Assembly: GCA_900545875.1 (NCBI GenBank)
Contig: URAQ01000104.1
Coordinates: 1 to 6,288 of the forward strand
From: an uncultured Collinsella sp.
Lineage (GTDB): Bacteria > Actinomycetota > Coriobacteriia > Coriobacteriales > Coriobacteriaceae
Length of the DNA: 6,288 nt
Direction of reading: 5' to 3'
Part shown: piece by piece, positions 1-6,197 of the stretch
How the letters are laid out: each line of letters starts with the position of its first letter
Position numbering within the stretch: position 1 is the first letter of the stretch
The notes under the pieces: generated by a model
Told to the model about the DNA's origin: nothing
The model's database searches: none
Seen by the model: only the letters and a program-made list of their open reading frames with translations
Position numbers and translations under genes: made by a program

Positions 1-54
1 AACTGCGGGAACGGCCTATCCGCTCAATGTGTTCGGCTGAGATCGGAAATCAAC

Positions 55-103
55 CCACCACAAAGGTGCCCCACAAAGGTGCCTGTCCCCTTTGTGGTGG
101 TTG
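55..103. repeat. Palindromic and tandem repeat downstream of the murT-gatD fusion gene
   Basis: Two structures are nested here. First, a 13-base unit CCACAAAGGTGCC is repeated perfectly in tandem at 58-70 and 71-83. Second, CCACCACAAAGG at 55-66 is a perfect 12-bp inverted repeat of CCTTTGTGGTGG at 89-100, and it extends by CAA/TTG (51-53 with 101-103) past one bulged C. The second tandem copy (71-79) can also pair with 89-97 as a 9-bp stem with a 9-base loop, so two alternative hairpins compete for the same 3' arm. It begins a few bases after the stop codon of the minus-strand operon and could act in transcript ending or RNA stability. No T-tract follows on the minus strand, so I do not call it a classical terminator. 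It may instead be a copy of a dispersed REP-like palindrome. Confidence 0.7.
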
Positions 104-108
104 GGGCG

Positions 109-2286
109 TTAGGGGAGGAGCTTCATGGCGGCGTCGTGGGCGGCGTGCTCGTAGGTGTCGTCGAGGGTTTTGAGCGGCAGCAGGGCCGTGGCCTGCGCAT
201 CGCCGCGGCGCTCGAGGGCGTGCGCGATCAGCCAGTCGGCGAGTTCGGGGTTCTTGGGCAGTGCCGGTCCGTGTAGGTACGTGCCGATGACGCCCTTGTA
301 GATGAGACCCTCAAAGCCATCGTCGCCGTTGTTGCCGGTGCCCGTGACGACGGACGTTCCGAGCGGCGTGGCCTCGGCGTCCAAAAGCGTGCGGCCACCG
401 TGGTTCTCGAATCCCACAAAGGGCTCAGGTGCCAGATCGGTTTTGACGGCTACGTTGCCGATCAGGCGGTCGGAGCCGCGTACGGTTTCGGCGGCAATGA
501 CGCCCAGGCCCTCAATGCGATCGTCGCCCATGTAGTACGAACGGCCGAGCAGCTGATAGCTGCCACAGATGGCAAGCAGTGTGCCGCCGTCCTCAACATA
601 GGCCGCGACCTTGTCTTTTTGGGCGAGCAGCTCGTGTGCCACGGCTAGCTGATCGCGGTCGGAGCCGCCACCCATCATGACGATATCGGCATCGGTCAAA
701 TCAAGCGTTTCGCCCATACGGACCTCGTCTACACGCACGGGAATGCCACGCCAGACGCAGCGGCGCTCGAGTGCGATAACATTGCCGCCGTCACCGTAGA
801 GGTTAAGGGCATCGGGATACAGGTAGACGATGCGCAGCGGGCGCGAAAGCTCGACTGGTGCGATGCCGACAGGAAGAGCGCTGCCGTCGGCACGGGCTAC
901 GGCGCGCCCGGCAACAGCGTCGGAAGTGGCGCCCTTCAGCCCGTCGAGCTCCTTGACCAGCGGCGGGAAGGCCGTGTAGTTGGCGACGGCGTAGAAGGTG
1001 TCATCGGCGGCCTCGTCTGCCACGGCGCCAATTGCCTGCGCGACGTCCGAGATAATCGCGGCATCGATGCCGGCGTACTTGAGGCGCACCTGCATGTCGT
1101 GTGCGCGCGTGCCGCCGGCAAAGGCGACAAGTCCCGGCGTGTCGGCGATGCGCTCAAAGTCGACGTCGTAGATCCACGATACATCGTGGCCGTCGGCGTC
1201 GTTGTCATTAAGGAAGAAAGCGCAGAGTCTGCCGCCTGCCGTCTTGATGGACTGGATTTGCCGATCGAAGCCTACGGGATTCTTGGCCAGGTTGGCCTCG
1301 ACGGTGCGGCCGGCGATATCCCAGCGGCCCATGCGTCCGCCGGCGGGAACGTAGGCATCGAGCGTGGGCTGCAGGTGCGCCATATCCACGCCTAACTCAT
1401 GTGCGGCAAAGAATGCGGCGGCAACGTTGTAGACCATATATAAGCCGTTGTAGCGTGTGGCGATGTGCGCGGCTGGCGCGCTGGAATCAGATCCAAACAC
1501 CAGGTCAAAACCATAGCCATCGCGACTGAGCTCCACATTCGTTACGCGGCGGACCAGTGCGGGGCGTGCCCAACCGCACGAGGGGCAATGGTAGGCGCCG
1601 AGCTGGCCGTATTGCACGTAGCCATACTCCAGCGGCGCGTTGCACTGTGAGCAAAAACGTGAGTCGCTAATACGGTCGGACTCGGTGTTGGTGGCGCCAT
1701 CGATGCCAAAGGCAATACTCGCGTTGGGAACGCGCGCGGCAATCGAGGCGCACAGCGGGTCGTCGGCGTTGTAGATGAGCGTCGTTGCCGGCGAAAGCTC
1801 CAACGCGTGGGCGATGACCTCCTGGGTGTGATCGATCTCGCCATAGCGATCTAGCTGGTCGCGGAACAGGTTGAGCAGCACAAAGTACGTCGGCTTGAGC
1901 TTGGGCAGGACGCGCACGGTGTAGAGCTCATCGCATTCAAAAACGCCCACGCGCTTGCCGCTGCTGGTGTGCTTAAGGCCACTGCGGGCCTCGAGCAGAG
2001 CACCCACCACACCGGGCTCCATATTGTTGCCGGCACGGTTGCACACCACGGTAGCGCCGCTGGCGGCAACGGCGTCGGCGATCAGGTTGGAGGTGGTGGT
2101 CTTGCCATTAGTACCGGTGATCACCACGCTGCGGTCGACAAGGCCGGCGAGGTCGCTCAGCAGCTCGGGGTCGATTTTCATGGCGATGCGGCCGGGGAGT
2201 ACGCCGCCCTGGCGCTTAAGGACGGAGCGCAATCCCCAGCGGGCGATATCGCTCGAGGTGCAGGCAAGAGATGAGCGGAGGTTCAT
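109..2286 (-). CDS. MurT-GatD fusion: lipid II isoglutaminyl synthase (glutamine-hydrolysing)
   Basis: This 725-residue protein joins both subunits of the enzyme that amidates the alpha-carboxyl of D-Glu in the lipid II stem peptide, giving D-isoglutamine at the cytoplasmic face of the membrane. Residues ~1-445 are MurT: a Mur-ligase P-loop GTNGKTTT (58-65), the stretch LFRDQLDRYGE (140-150), a four-cysteine zinc ribbon (C212, C215, C234, C237) and a C-terminal DUF1727-type domain with NDNDADGHDVSWIYD (360-374). In characterised MurT, this last region holds the Asp that completes the GatD catalytic triad. A linker of about 30 residues (~450-481) leads to GatD, a class I CobB/CobQ-like glutaminase starting RPLRIVYLYPD, with nucleophile C574 (LAICGSYQ) and catalytic His H672 (YLHGP). 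In Staphylococcus aureus and Streptococcus pneumoniae these are two adjacent genes; here the frame is open throughout. The ATG at 2286 follows TAGGAA with a 7-base spacer, and its N-terminus (MNLRSSLA) looks like MurT. It is the last gene of a three-gene operon. Confidence 0.93.
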   Translation of the reverse strand: MNLRSSLACTSSDIARWGLRSVLKRQGGVLPGRIAMKIDPELLSDLAGLVDRSVVITGTNGKTTTSNLIADAVAASGATVVCNRAGNNMEPGVVGALLEARSGLKHTSSGKRVGVFECDELYTVRVLPKLKPTYFVLLNLFRDQLDRYGEIDHTQEVIAHALELSPATTLIYNADDPLCASIAARVPNASIAFGIDGATNTESDRISDSRFCSQCNAPLEYGYVQYGQLGAYHCPSCGWARPALVRRVTNVELSRDGYGFDLVFGSDSSAPAAHIATRYNGLYMVYNVAAAFFAAHELGVDMAHLQPTLDAYVPAGGRMGRWDIAGRTVEANLAKNPVGFDRQIQSIKTAGGRLCAFFLNDNDADGHDVSWIYDVDFERIADTPGLVAFAGGTRAHDMQVRLKYAGIDAAIISDVAQAIGAVADEAADDTFYAVANYTAFPPLVKELDGLKGATSDAVAGRAVARADGSALPVGIAPVELSRPLRIVYLYPDALNLYGDGGNVIALERRCVWRGIPVRVDEVRMGETLDLTDADIVMMGGGSDRDQLAVAHELLAQKDKVAAYVEDGGTLLAICGSYQLLGRSYYMGDDRIEGLGVIAAETVRGSDRLIGNVAVKTDLAPEPFVGFENHGGRTLLDAEATPLGTSVVTGTGNNGDDGFEGLIYKGVIGTYLHGPALPKNPELADWLIAHALERRGDAQATALLPLKTLDDTYEHAAHDAAMKLLP

Positions 2287-2331
2287 GAAGCCGTTCCTAA
2301 CATAGATGACATGGTCGGGGCGATCGCGTCG

Positions 2332-3375
2332 CTAAAAGCCGTAGCGGCGCGCAAATTCCTGGGCAAGCTGCGATACGTCTTCGCAAGCGTTGGCCCAGGG
2401 GGCAAAGTCGGGAGTATCCGAGATGATGCCGTCGGCCTCCCAAACTGCCTGATGCGAAAGGTCCCAGGGGTCGTGCGGTTCGGGCCGGCAGGGAAGGTAC
2501 GGCGTCTGATACATGGGGTTCAGCAAAAAGAACGCGCCGCCCTCGCAGCGGTTGGCAAACTCGCGCAGCGCGCGTGTCGCCGGGCGCATCTTGTTCGTTT
2601 TGAACAGCAAGATCGTGCGGGCGAGCAGGTACCAGGGGGAGTTCTCGAGGGCATCGGCCCCCATCTGCTCCTCGAGCTGGTGGGCCAGGGCAAAAAAGCC
2701 GTCCTCGTCTTCCAGGCGAGCGAGGGCGAGTAGCACGGTGCCTGCAGCTCGGGTGGGATAGCCTTCCGCCTTAAGAATACGGCGAGAATAGTTGGCGGCA
2801 GCACGGTAGCGAGCGCTTGCCATGCACAGCTGCGAGATGGCCTCGAGCGTGTGGAGCCACCCGATAAGAGCCGGCTCGCTTACGGTGAGATCGGCCGCCG
2901 TCACGCCGTCCGTCAAAACCTTGTTGGCCCAGTAGTGTGGGGCCTCCATGTCGAACCCGGGCACGCTTTGCTGCAGGTAATCGGCCGTGGTCGCCTCGAG
3001 TTTCATCAGGTCGCCCAGGCAGGCGTCGACGGGCGTGTCCGCCAAAATGATGGCGAGCAGCTGCGCATCGAGGACATACGCATCGACGCGGACGATCTTG
3101 AGCAACTCATCGCGCATATCGTCGAACAGGCGGTTGCGCGTCTGCTCAAACTCCTCGTCGCTGCCCATGTCCTCGATGCGATGGAGTTCGTCGAGCAGGT
3201 GGCGGTGGACGCCAGCATAGGACAATAGCGCCTGGGCATGCTCGGTCTGCGCATACTTATGAGGGTTGACGCTCACGTCGTTATGGACAAGCTCGCGTGC
3301 TGCATCGGTGAGTTCGGGGTGCGACGCAACGTAGGCGCGCTCCAGGTAGGCGGGGATGTAGACGCTCGGATCCAT
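2332..3375 (-). CDS. TPR-like helical-repeat protein of unknown function (paralogue of the upstream gene)
   Basis: This is a predicted soluble, mainly alpha-helical protein of 347 residues, with no signal peptide or membrane segment evident. I do not recognise a named family with certainty. Helix-pair patterns typical of degenerate TPRs run through residues ~165-275, for example GWLHTLEAISQLCMASARYR (172-191), a run LLALARLED (215-223) and PWYLLARTILLF (247-258). A Pro/Trp-rich tail follows (YLPCRPEPHDPWD, 293-305; TPDFAPWA, 321-328). Residues ~90-328 align by eye with residues ~86-330 of the gene upstream, so the two look like an old duplication. The layout also recalls bacterial ST7-like TPR proteins, but this is from memory. 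The start at 3375 is firm: its ATG shares one base with the upstream TAA (TAATG), and GGAGGAG lies 7 bases before it inside the end of the preceding gene. This implies translational coupling. The gene stops 45 bases before the MurT-GatD start. Confidence 0.85.
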   Translation of the reverse strand: MDPSVYIPAYLERAYVASHPELTDAARELVHNDVSVNPHKYAQTEHAQALLSYAGVHRHLLDELHRIEDMGSDEEFEQTRNRLFDDMRDELLKIVRVDAYVLDAQLLAIILADTPVDACLGDLMKLEATTADYLQQSVPGFDMEAPHYWANKVLTDGVTAADLTVSEPALIGWLHTLEAISQLCMASARYRAAANYSRRILKAEGYPTRAAGTVLLALARLEDEDGFFALAHQLEEQMGADALENSPWYLLARTILLFKTNKMRPATRALREFANRCEGGAFFLLNPMYQTPYLPCRPEPHDPWDLSHQAVWEADGIISDTPDFAPWANACEDVSQLAQEFARRYGF

Positions 3376-4451
3376 TAGAGGTCTCCTCCCTTAAACGGCA
3401 AGCCCTGCTCGGCCGCCCGCAGGATGCGCTCGTCGATTTGGGAACGCACGATATCGTTGGTGGCGACCCAGGCGGCAAAGCTGGCGTTGTCGGGCGCGCC
3501 CAGGCCCTCCTGCAGTACCGGCGTCGCCTCGGAGAGTGCAAGGACGAGCTCGTCGGTGGAGCCTGCACCCACGTTGACGCGGGCATAGACGCCATCGGGA
3601 AACTCGGTTTGGAAGTAGAGCGCCTCGGCTGCGTGCGGGCACGAGCGCGCAAGGATACGCAGGTAGTGTTCGGCGCCCTCGTAATCCAGCTCGCGCCAGG
3701 CAGCGCTCATCAGCGCGATGAGCGTCCACGGGTCCAAGTCGCGTTCCGCATCCTTGGGACGACGGCGCAGCGGCGTGTTGGCGAGATAGGGGACGGAGTG
3801 GGCAGAGCGAAAGCGCTTGAGCTCCTCAGCGGGGTATTCGAGCTTTGCCATGGCGAGCATTGCGGTGTGGCGGACGCCGGCAGGATCGTTGGGGGCAAAG
3901 TCGAGGCTGCGGTTTGCGGCTTCGAGCGACATGCGGTAGCGGCCGCTAATGAGCGCGCGCGATGCCAAGGCGGCAAGCCAGCGCAGGTAGGGACGGCGGG
4001 TCAGGTCGCCTGCGGCCTCGCGCTCGTAGGGGTCCTGCGCCGAGGCAATCTTGAGCGCCAGATCGTGCTCCACCTCGTCGCACTTGGACACCAGATACTG
4101 CACGTATTCCTCGTTGGATTCGGCGGTGAGCGCCGTCAGCATGCGTTGGGCATCCCAGTTAGCCGGATCGAGCGCGGCTGCCTCGCGGAGCATGTTCTCG
4201 GCTGCGGCTTCTTCTTGCTCTGCCTGGGCGTCGTCGGGGATAAAGGGGATGCGGTAGTCGACAGCCTCGACCACCTTGGCAATGAGGTGCCCGGCGCGGT
4301 CGCGGTCGTGCACGATGAGCGGTGCAGGGTTGCGGGTGAATTGTTCCATCAGACGCTCTACGGCGGCACCGTCGGTGAGCGGGATATTGTCGCGGCGCAA
4401 GGCCTCAAGAACGAGGCGATGGCAATCCTCTTGAATGGGATCGAATGCCAT
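3375..4451 (-). CDS. TPR-like protein of unknown function, first gene of the murT-gatD operon
   Basis: The protein has 358 residues, is predicted to be cytoplasmic and is rich in Ala, Leu, Glu and Arg. The first ~75 residues are a distinct N-terminal part. From residue ~80 (EQEEAAAENMLREAAALDPANWDAQ) it becomes a series of amphipathic helix pairs. The segment LTRRPYLRWLAALA (150-163), then GRYRMSLEAANRSLDFAPNDP (170-190) and GVRHTAMLAMAKLE (192-205), resembles the RPY-R-LA, LNPNDN-G-R core that I recall from bacterial ST7-like TPR proteins. No catalytic motif is visible, so a scaffold or protein-binding role is the most one can infer. It is a paralogue of the next gene and overlaps its start by one base. 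A longer form starting at 4481 (TTG) is possible, but AAAGGAGG four bases before the ATG at 4451 decides for the shorter one. Confidence 0.85.
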   Translation of the reverse strand: MAFDPIQEDCHRLVLEALRRDNIPLTDGAAVERLMEQFTRNPAPLIVHDRDRAGHLIAKVVEAVDYRIPFIPDDAQAEQEEAAAENMLREAAALDPANWDAQRMLTALTAESNEEYVQYLVSKCDEVEHDLALKIASAQDPYEREAAGDLTRRPYLRWLAALASRALISGRYRMSLEAANRSLDFAPNDPAGVRHTAMLAMAKLEYPAEELKRFRSAHSVPYLANTPLRRRPKDAERDLDPWTLIALMSAAWRELDYEGAEHYLRILARSCPHAAEALYFQTEFPDGVYARVNVGAGSTDELVLALSEATPVLQEGLGAPDNASFAAWVATNDIVRSQIDERILRAAEQGLPFKGGDL

Positions 4452-4455
4452 GGGG

Positions 4456-4463
4456 CCTCCTTT
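4456..4463 (-). promoter_or_regulatory. Ribosome binding site of the first TPR-like gene
   Basis: On the minus strand the sequence reads AAAGGAGG, then CCCC, then ATG. This near-perfect Shine-Dalgarno match, with a short 4-base spacer, sets the start of the first gene of the minus operon at 4451 rather than at the upstream TTG at 4481. Confidence 0.8.
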
Positions 4464-4527
4464 GCTGCGGTTAGGGTTCAAATGTCTCTATATAAGGTTC
4501 TAGTTTACCCGCATGTGGCACACCGGG

Positions 4528-4670
4528 GGTGCCGCACTTGGACTTGCACCTTTGCACCACGAAGACGGATGTCGCACAAATGTCGGCACCTTGGACGACC
4601 GAGTGGTATCACGGTGCCGCAAACGGTCGATTTTTGGCGGCGAACGGTGCATATTTTGGAGGGGCACCGT
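4528..4670. repeat. Cluster of interlocking 7-bp inverted and direct repeats
   Basis: GGTGCCG (4528-4534), CGGCACC (4584-4590) and GGTGCCG (4613-4619) form two mutually exclusive stems that share the middle arm. Further along, ACGGTGC occurs at 4611-4617 and 4644-4650 (33 bases apart), and both copies can pair with GCACCGT at 4664-4670; the nearer pair has a 13-base loop. A TTGCACC tandem pair (4544-4550, 4552-4558) lies inside the first spacer. All matches are exact. The arrangement could be a set of operator half-sites or an RNA with alternative folds; nothing in the sequence decides which, or which strand matters. Confidence 0.6.
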
Positions 4671-4700
4671 CCTGCCCGGGATATGTAGTCAACCTTGATA

Positions 4701-4765
4701 AAACGTTTGCCCAGCTTGGGAGTATGAATGCCGCACAAGGGTCTTCAGGGATAGAAAAAACGTTT
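4701..4765. promoter_or_regulatory. Two AAACGTTT palindromes, possible LacI-type operators
   Basis: The 8-bp perfect palindrome AAACGTTT occurs at 4701-4708 and 4758-4765, in the contexts ATAAAACGTTTGCC and AAAAAACGTTTCAT. A central CG flanked by A and T runs is the core style of LacI/CcpA-family operators, though the outer bases fit the CRE consensus only partly. The spacing of 57 bases and the position 190-250 bases before the alcohol dehydrogenase would suit looping or tandem binding. Assignment to any regulator is inference. Confidence 0.3.
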
Positions 4766-4830
4766 CATCATTGGCGGCTTTAGGTGAATAACTGACCAAC
4801 CAGAACGGTAAAATAGTGTTTGTCTGAGCG

Positions 4831-4860
4831 TTGAGACGTTTAGACATCGCGCATTGTCAT
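4831..4860 (+). promoter_or_regulatory. Candidate promoter of the alcohol dehydrogenase gene
   Basis: TTGAGA at 4831-4836 matches five of six bases of a -35 box. TGTCAT at 4855-4860, 18 bases further on, matches four of six bases of a -10 box. Transcription would start near 4867 and give a leader of about 85 bases that includes the hairpin at 4885-4911. TAAAAT at 4809-4814 is another possible -10 but has no good -35 at the usual distance. Confidence 0.3.
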
Positions 4861-4884
4861 CGCCGGCAACGCGCAAACCGGTCC

Positions 4885-4911
4885 TAACGGAGCCAATTGG
4901 GTGCTCCGTTA
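4885..4911 (+). promoter_or_regulatory. Perfect 9-bp hairpin in the alcohol dehydrogenase leader
   Basis: TAACGGAGC (4885-4893) is exactly complementary to GCTCCGTTA (4903-4911), with a 9-base loop. It ends 40 bases before the start codon and 29 bases before the GGAGG site. No T-run follows, so it is not an intrinsic terminator. It could stabilise the messenger 5' end, or as DNA serve as a dyad operator. The loop overlaps a smaller palindrome CCAATTGG (4893-4900, sharing one stem base). Confidence 0.5.
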
Positions 4912-4940
4912 TATACGCAAGTCTAAGAGGGGCTTGTTTA

Positions 4941-4945
4941 GGAGG
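4941..4945 (+). promoter_or_regulatory. Ribosome binding site of the alcohol dehydrogenase
   Basis: TTTAGGAGGCACAGT precedes ATG; the GGAGG has a 6-base spacer. This fixes the start at 4952. The in-frame GTG at 4901 would add 17 residues and falls inside the leader hairpin, so it is unlikely to be used. Confidence 0.85.
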
Positions 4946-4951
4946 CACAGT

Positions 4952-6175
4952 ATGGGACGTTTTACCAATCCTCGCGATCTGTACTTTGGTGAGGGCGCTC
5001 GCCACGAGGTGAAGAACCTCAAGGGTAAGAAGGCCATCATCGTTTCTGGCGGCAGCTCTATGCGCCGCGGCGGGTTCCTGCAGGACGTTGAGGCCGACCT
5101 CAAAGAGGCTGGCATGGAGGTCAAGCTGTTCGAGGGCGTCGAGTCCGATCCCTCCATCGAGACCGTCATGAAGGGCGCAGCCGCTATGCGCGACTTCGAG
5201 CCCGACTGGATCGTTGCTATCGGCGGCGGTTCGCCCATCGATGCTGCTAAGGCCATGTGGGTCTTCTACGAGTATCCCGAGGAGTCCTTCGACAACATTA
5301 TCCAGCCGTTCAGCTTCCCCGAGCTGCGTCAGAAGGCTCACTTCTGCGCCATTTCCTCTACCTCCGGCACTGCTACCGAGGTCACCGCATTCTCCGTCAT
5401 CACGGATTACGAAAAGGGCATCAAGTACCCACTGGCCGACTTCAACATCACCCCTGATGTCGCCATCGTCGACCCCGAGCTCACCTACACCATGCCCGCC
5501 AAGCTGTGCGCTCACACCGGCATGGATGCTCTGACCCACTGCATGGAGGCCTACGTTTCCACCTGCGCCTCTATGTTCACCGACGCCAACGCCCTGCACG
5601 GCATCCGCGAGATCGTCGAGTGGCTGCCCAAGTCCTATGCTGGCGACCATGAGGCTCGTCAGCACATGCACGAGGCTCAGTGCATCGCCGGTATCGCCTT
5701 CTCCTCGGGCCTGCTCGGCATCGTTCACTCCATGGCTCACAAGACCGGTGCTGCCTTCGAGAACGGCCACATCATCCACGGTGCCGCTAACGCCATGTAC
5801 CTGGGCAAGGTCATCCAGTGGAACTCCAAGGACCCGCGTGCTGCTGAGCGTTACGCTTACGTGGCCAAGGAGATCCTGCACCTTCCCGGCGAGACCAACG
5901 AGGAGCTCATCGCTGCGCTCGTCCAGAAGATTCGCGACCTCAACGACCAGCTCAACATTCCGCAGTCCATCAAGGATTACGCGAATGGTGGCGTGAAGGT
6001 CGACGCCGAGAACCCGCAGATGGTTTCCGAGGAGGAGTTCCTCGCCAAGCTGCCCGAGATCGCCGCGAACGCCGAGCAGGACGCCTGCACGCCCGAGAAC
6101 CCGCGTGAGACCAAGGCTGCCGACTTCGAGAAGATCCTCAAGGCCTGCTACTACGACACCGACATCGATTTCTAA
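4952..6175 (+). CDS. Iron-containing (group III) NAD(P)-dependent alcohol dehydrogenase
   Basis: This 407-residue cytoplasmic enzyme is expected to interconvert aldehydes and alcohols with NAD(H) or NADP(H) in fermentation; the exact substrate (ethanol, butanol or another) cannot be read from the sequence. The N-terminal nucleotide-binding half carries AIGGGSPIDAAK (89-100) and the SSTSGTATEVTAFSVI stretch (135-150). The C-terminal helical half carries the metal site: D192 and H196 in GMDALTHCMEAYVS (190-203), H259 in VHSMAHKTGA (258-267) and H276 in HIIHGAANA (273-281), by analogy with FucO and AdhE. The last His-Gly-x-Ala-Asn block lies three residues further from H259 than in those two enzymes as I recall them, with an extra His at 273. 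Length is somewhat above the ~385 usual for single-domain members. The gene uses a narrow codon set (Lys nearly always AAG, many GCT, CGT and GGC), suggesting high expression. It is monocistronic, between its own leader and terminator. Confidence 0.93.
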   Translation: MGRFTNPRDLYFGEGARHEVKNLKGKKAIIVSGGSSMRRGGFLQDVEADLKEAGMEVKLFEGVESDPSIETVMKGAAAMRDFEPDWIVAIGGGSPIDAAKAMWVFYEYPEESFDNIIQPFSFPELRQKAHFCAISSTSGTATEVTAFSVITDYEKGIKYPLADFNITPDVAIVDPELTYTMPAKLCAHTGMDALTHCMEAYVSTCASMFTDANALHGIREIVEWLPKSYAGDHEARQHMHEAQCIAGIAFSSGLLGIVHSMAHKTGAAFENGHIIHGAANAMYLGKVIQWNSKDPRAAERYAYVAKEILHLPGETNEELIAALVQKIRDLNDQLNIPQSIKDYANGGVKVDAENPQMVSEEEFLAKLPEIAANAEQDACTPENPRETKAADFEKILKACYYDTDIDF

Positions 6176-6197
6176 TCGACTCTTGTTATCGTAACGA

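Larger units (their letters stand above)
4452..4951. other. 500-base divergent intergenic region, no convincing gene
   Basis: This gap separates the minus-strand TPR/murT-gatD operon from the plus-strand alcohol dehydrogenase, so both promoters should lie inside it. The three short open frames it contains (61-84 codons) lack good ribosome binding sites and recognisable protein character, so I reject them. Next to the minus operon, an AT-rich TATATA at 4489-4494 lies about 38 bases before the first ATG and could be its -10 element, but no good -35 stands at the right distance. The stretch 4516-4670 is crowded with GGTGC/GCACC-type repeats, 4701-4765 holds two AAACGTTT palindromes, and 4885-4911 is a hairpin. 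I see no tRNA or known riboswitch. Confidence 0.75.

Noticed and set aside
40..108. Classical rho-independent terminator for the minus-strand operon
   Set aside because: A good stem exists, but on the minus strand it is followed by GGCACC and GGTTGATTT rather than a T-run, so I list it as a repeat only.
61..4555. CAAAGGTGC shared between the left-edge repeat and the minus strand at 4546-4554
   Set aside because: A 9-base match is too short to claim a common element, and the surrounding bases differ.
3438..4688. Open frame of 416 codons on the plus strand opposite the first TPR-like gene
   Set aside because: It is a high-GC antisense shadow. Low-complexity Gly/Val/Arg composition, no start signal and no recognisable domain; the minus-strand gene has a perfect ribosome binding site and coupling to its neighbour.
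4505..4738. Cysteine- and arginine-rich 77-codon frame on the minus strand in the intergenic region
   Set aside because: The CxxC-like pattern (RCRHLC, RCATC) drew attention, but it arises from the GGTGCCG/ACGGTGC repeats, has no convincing Shine-Dalgarno and covers the likely promoter region.
4513..4783. Two short plus-strand frames (61 and 84 codons) in the intergenic region
   Set aside because: No ribosome binding site at either start, overlapping frames over repeat-rich DNA, and no protein-like features.
4745..5881. Open frame of 378 codons on the minus strand opposite the alcohol dehydrogenase
   Set aside because: It mirrors the biased codons of the dehydrogenase, its protein is an unnatural Gly/Val/Asp/Leu-rich string with no motif, and there is no ribosome binding site. 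The plus-strand gene has a complete family signature.
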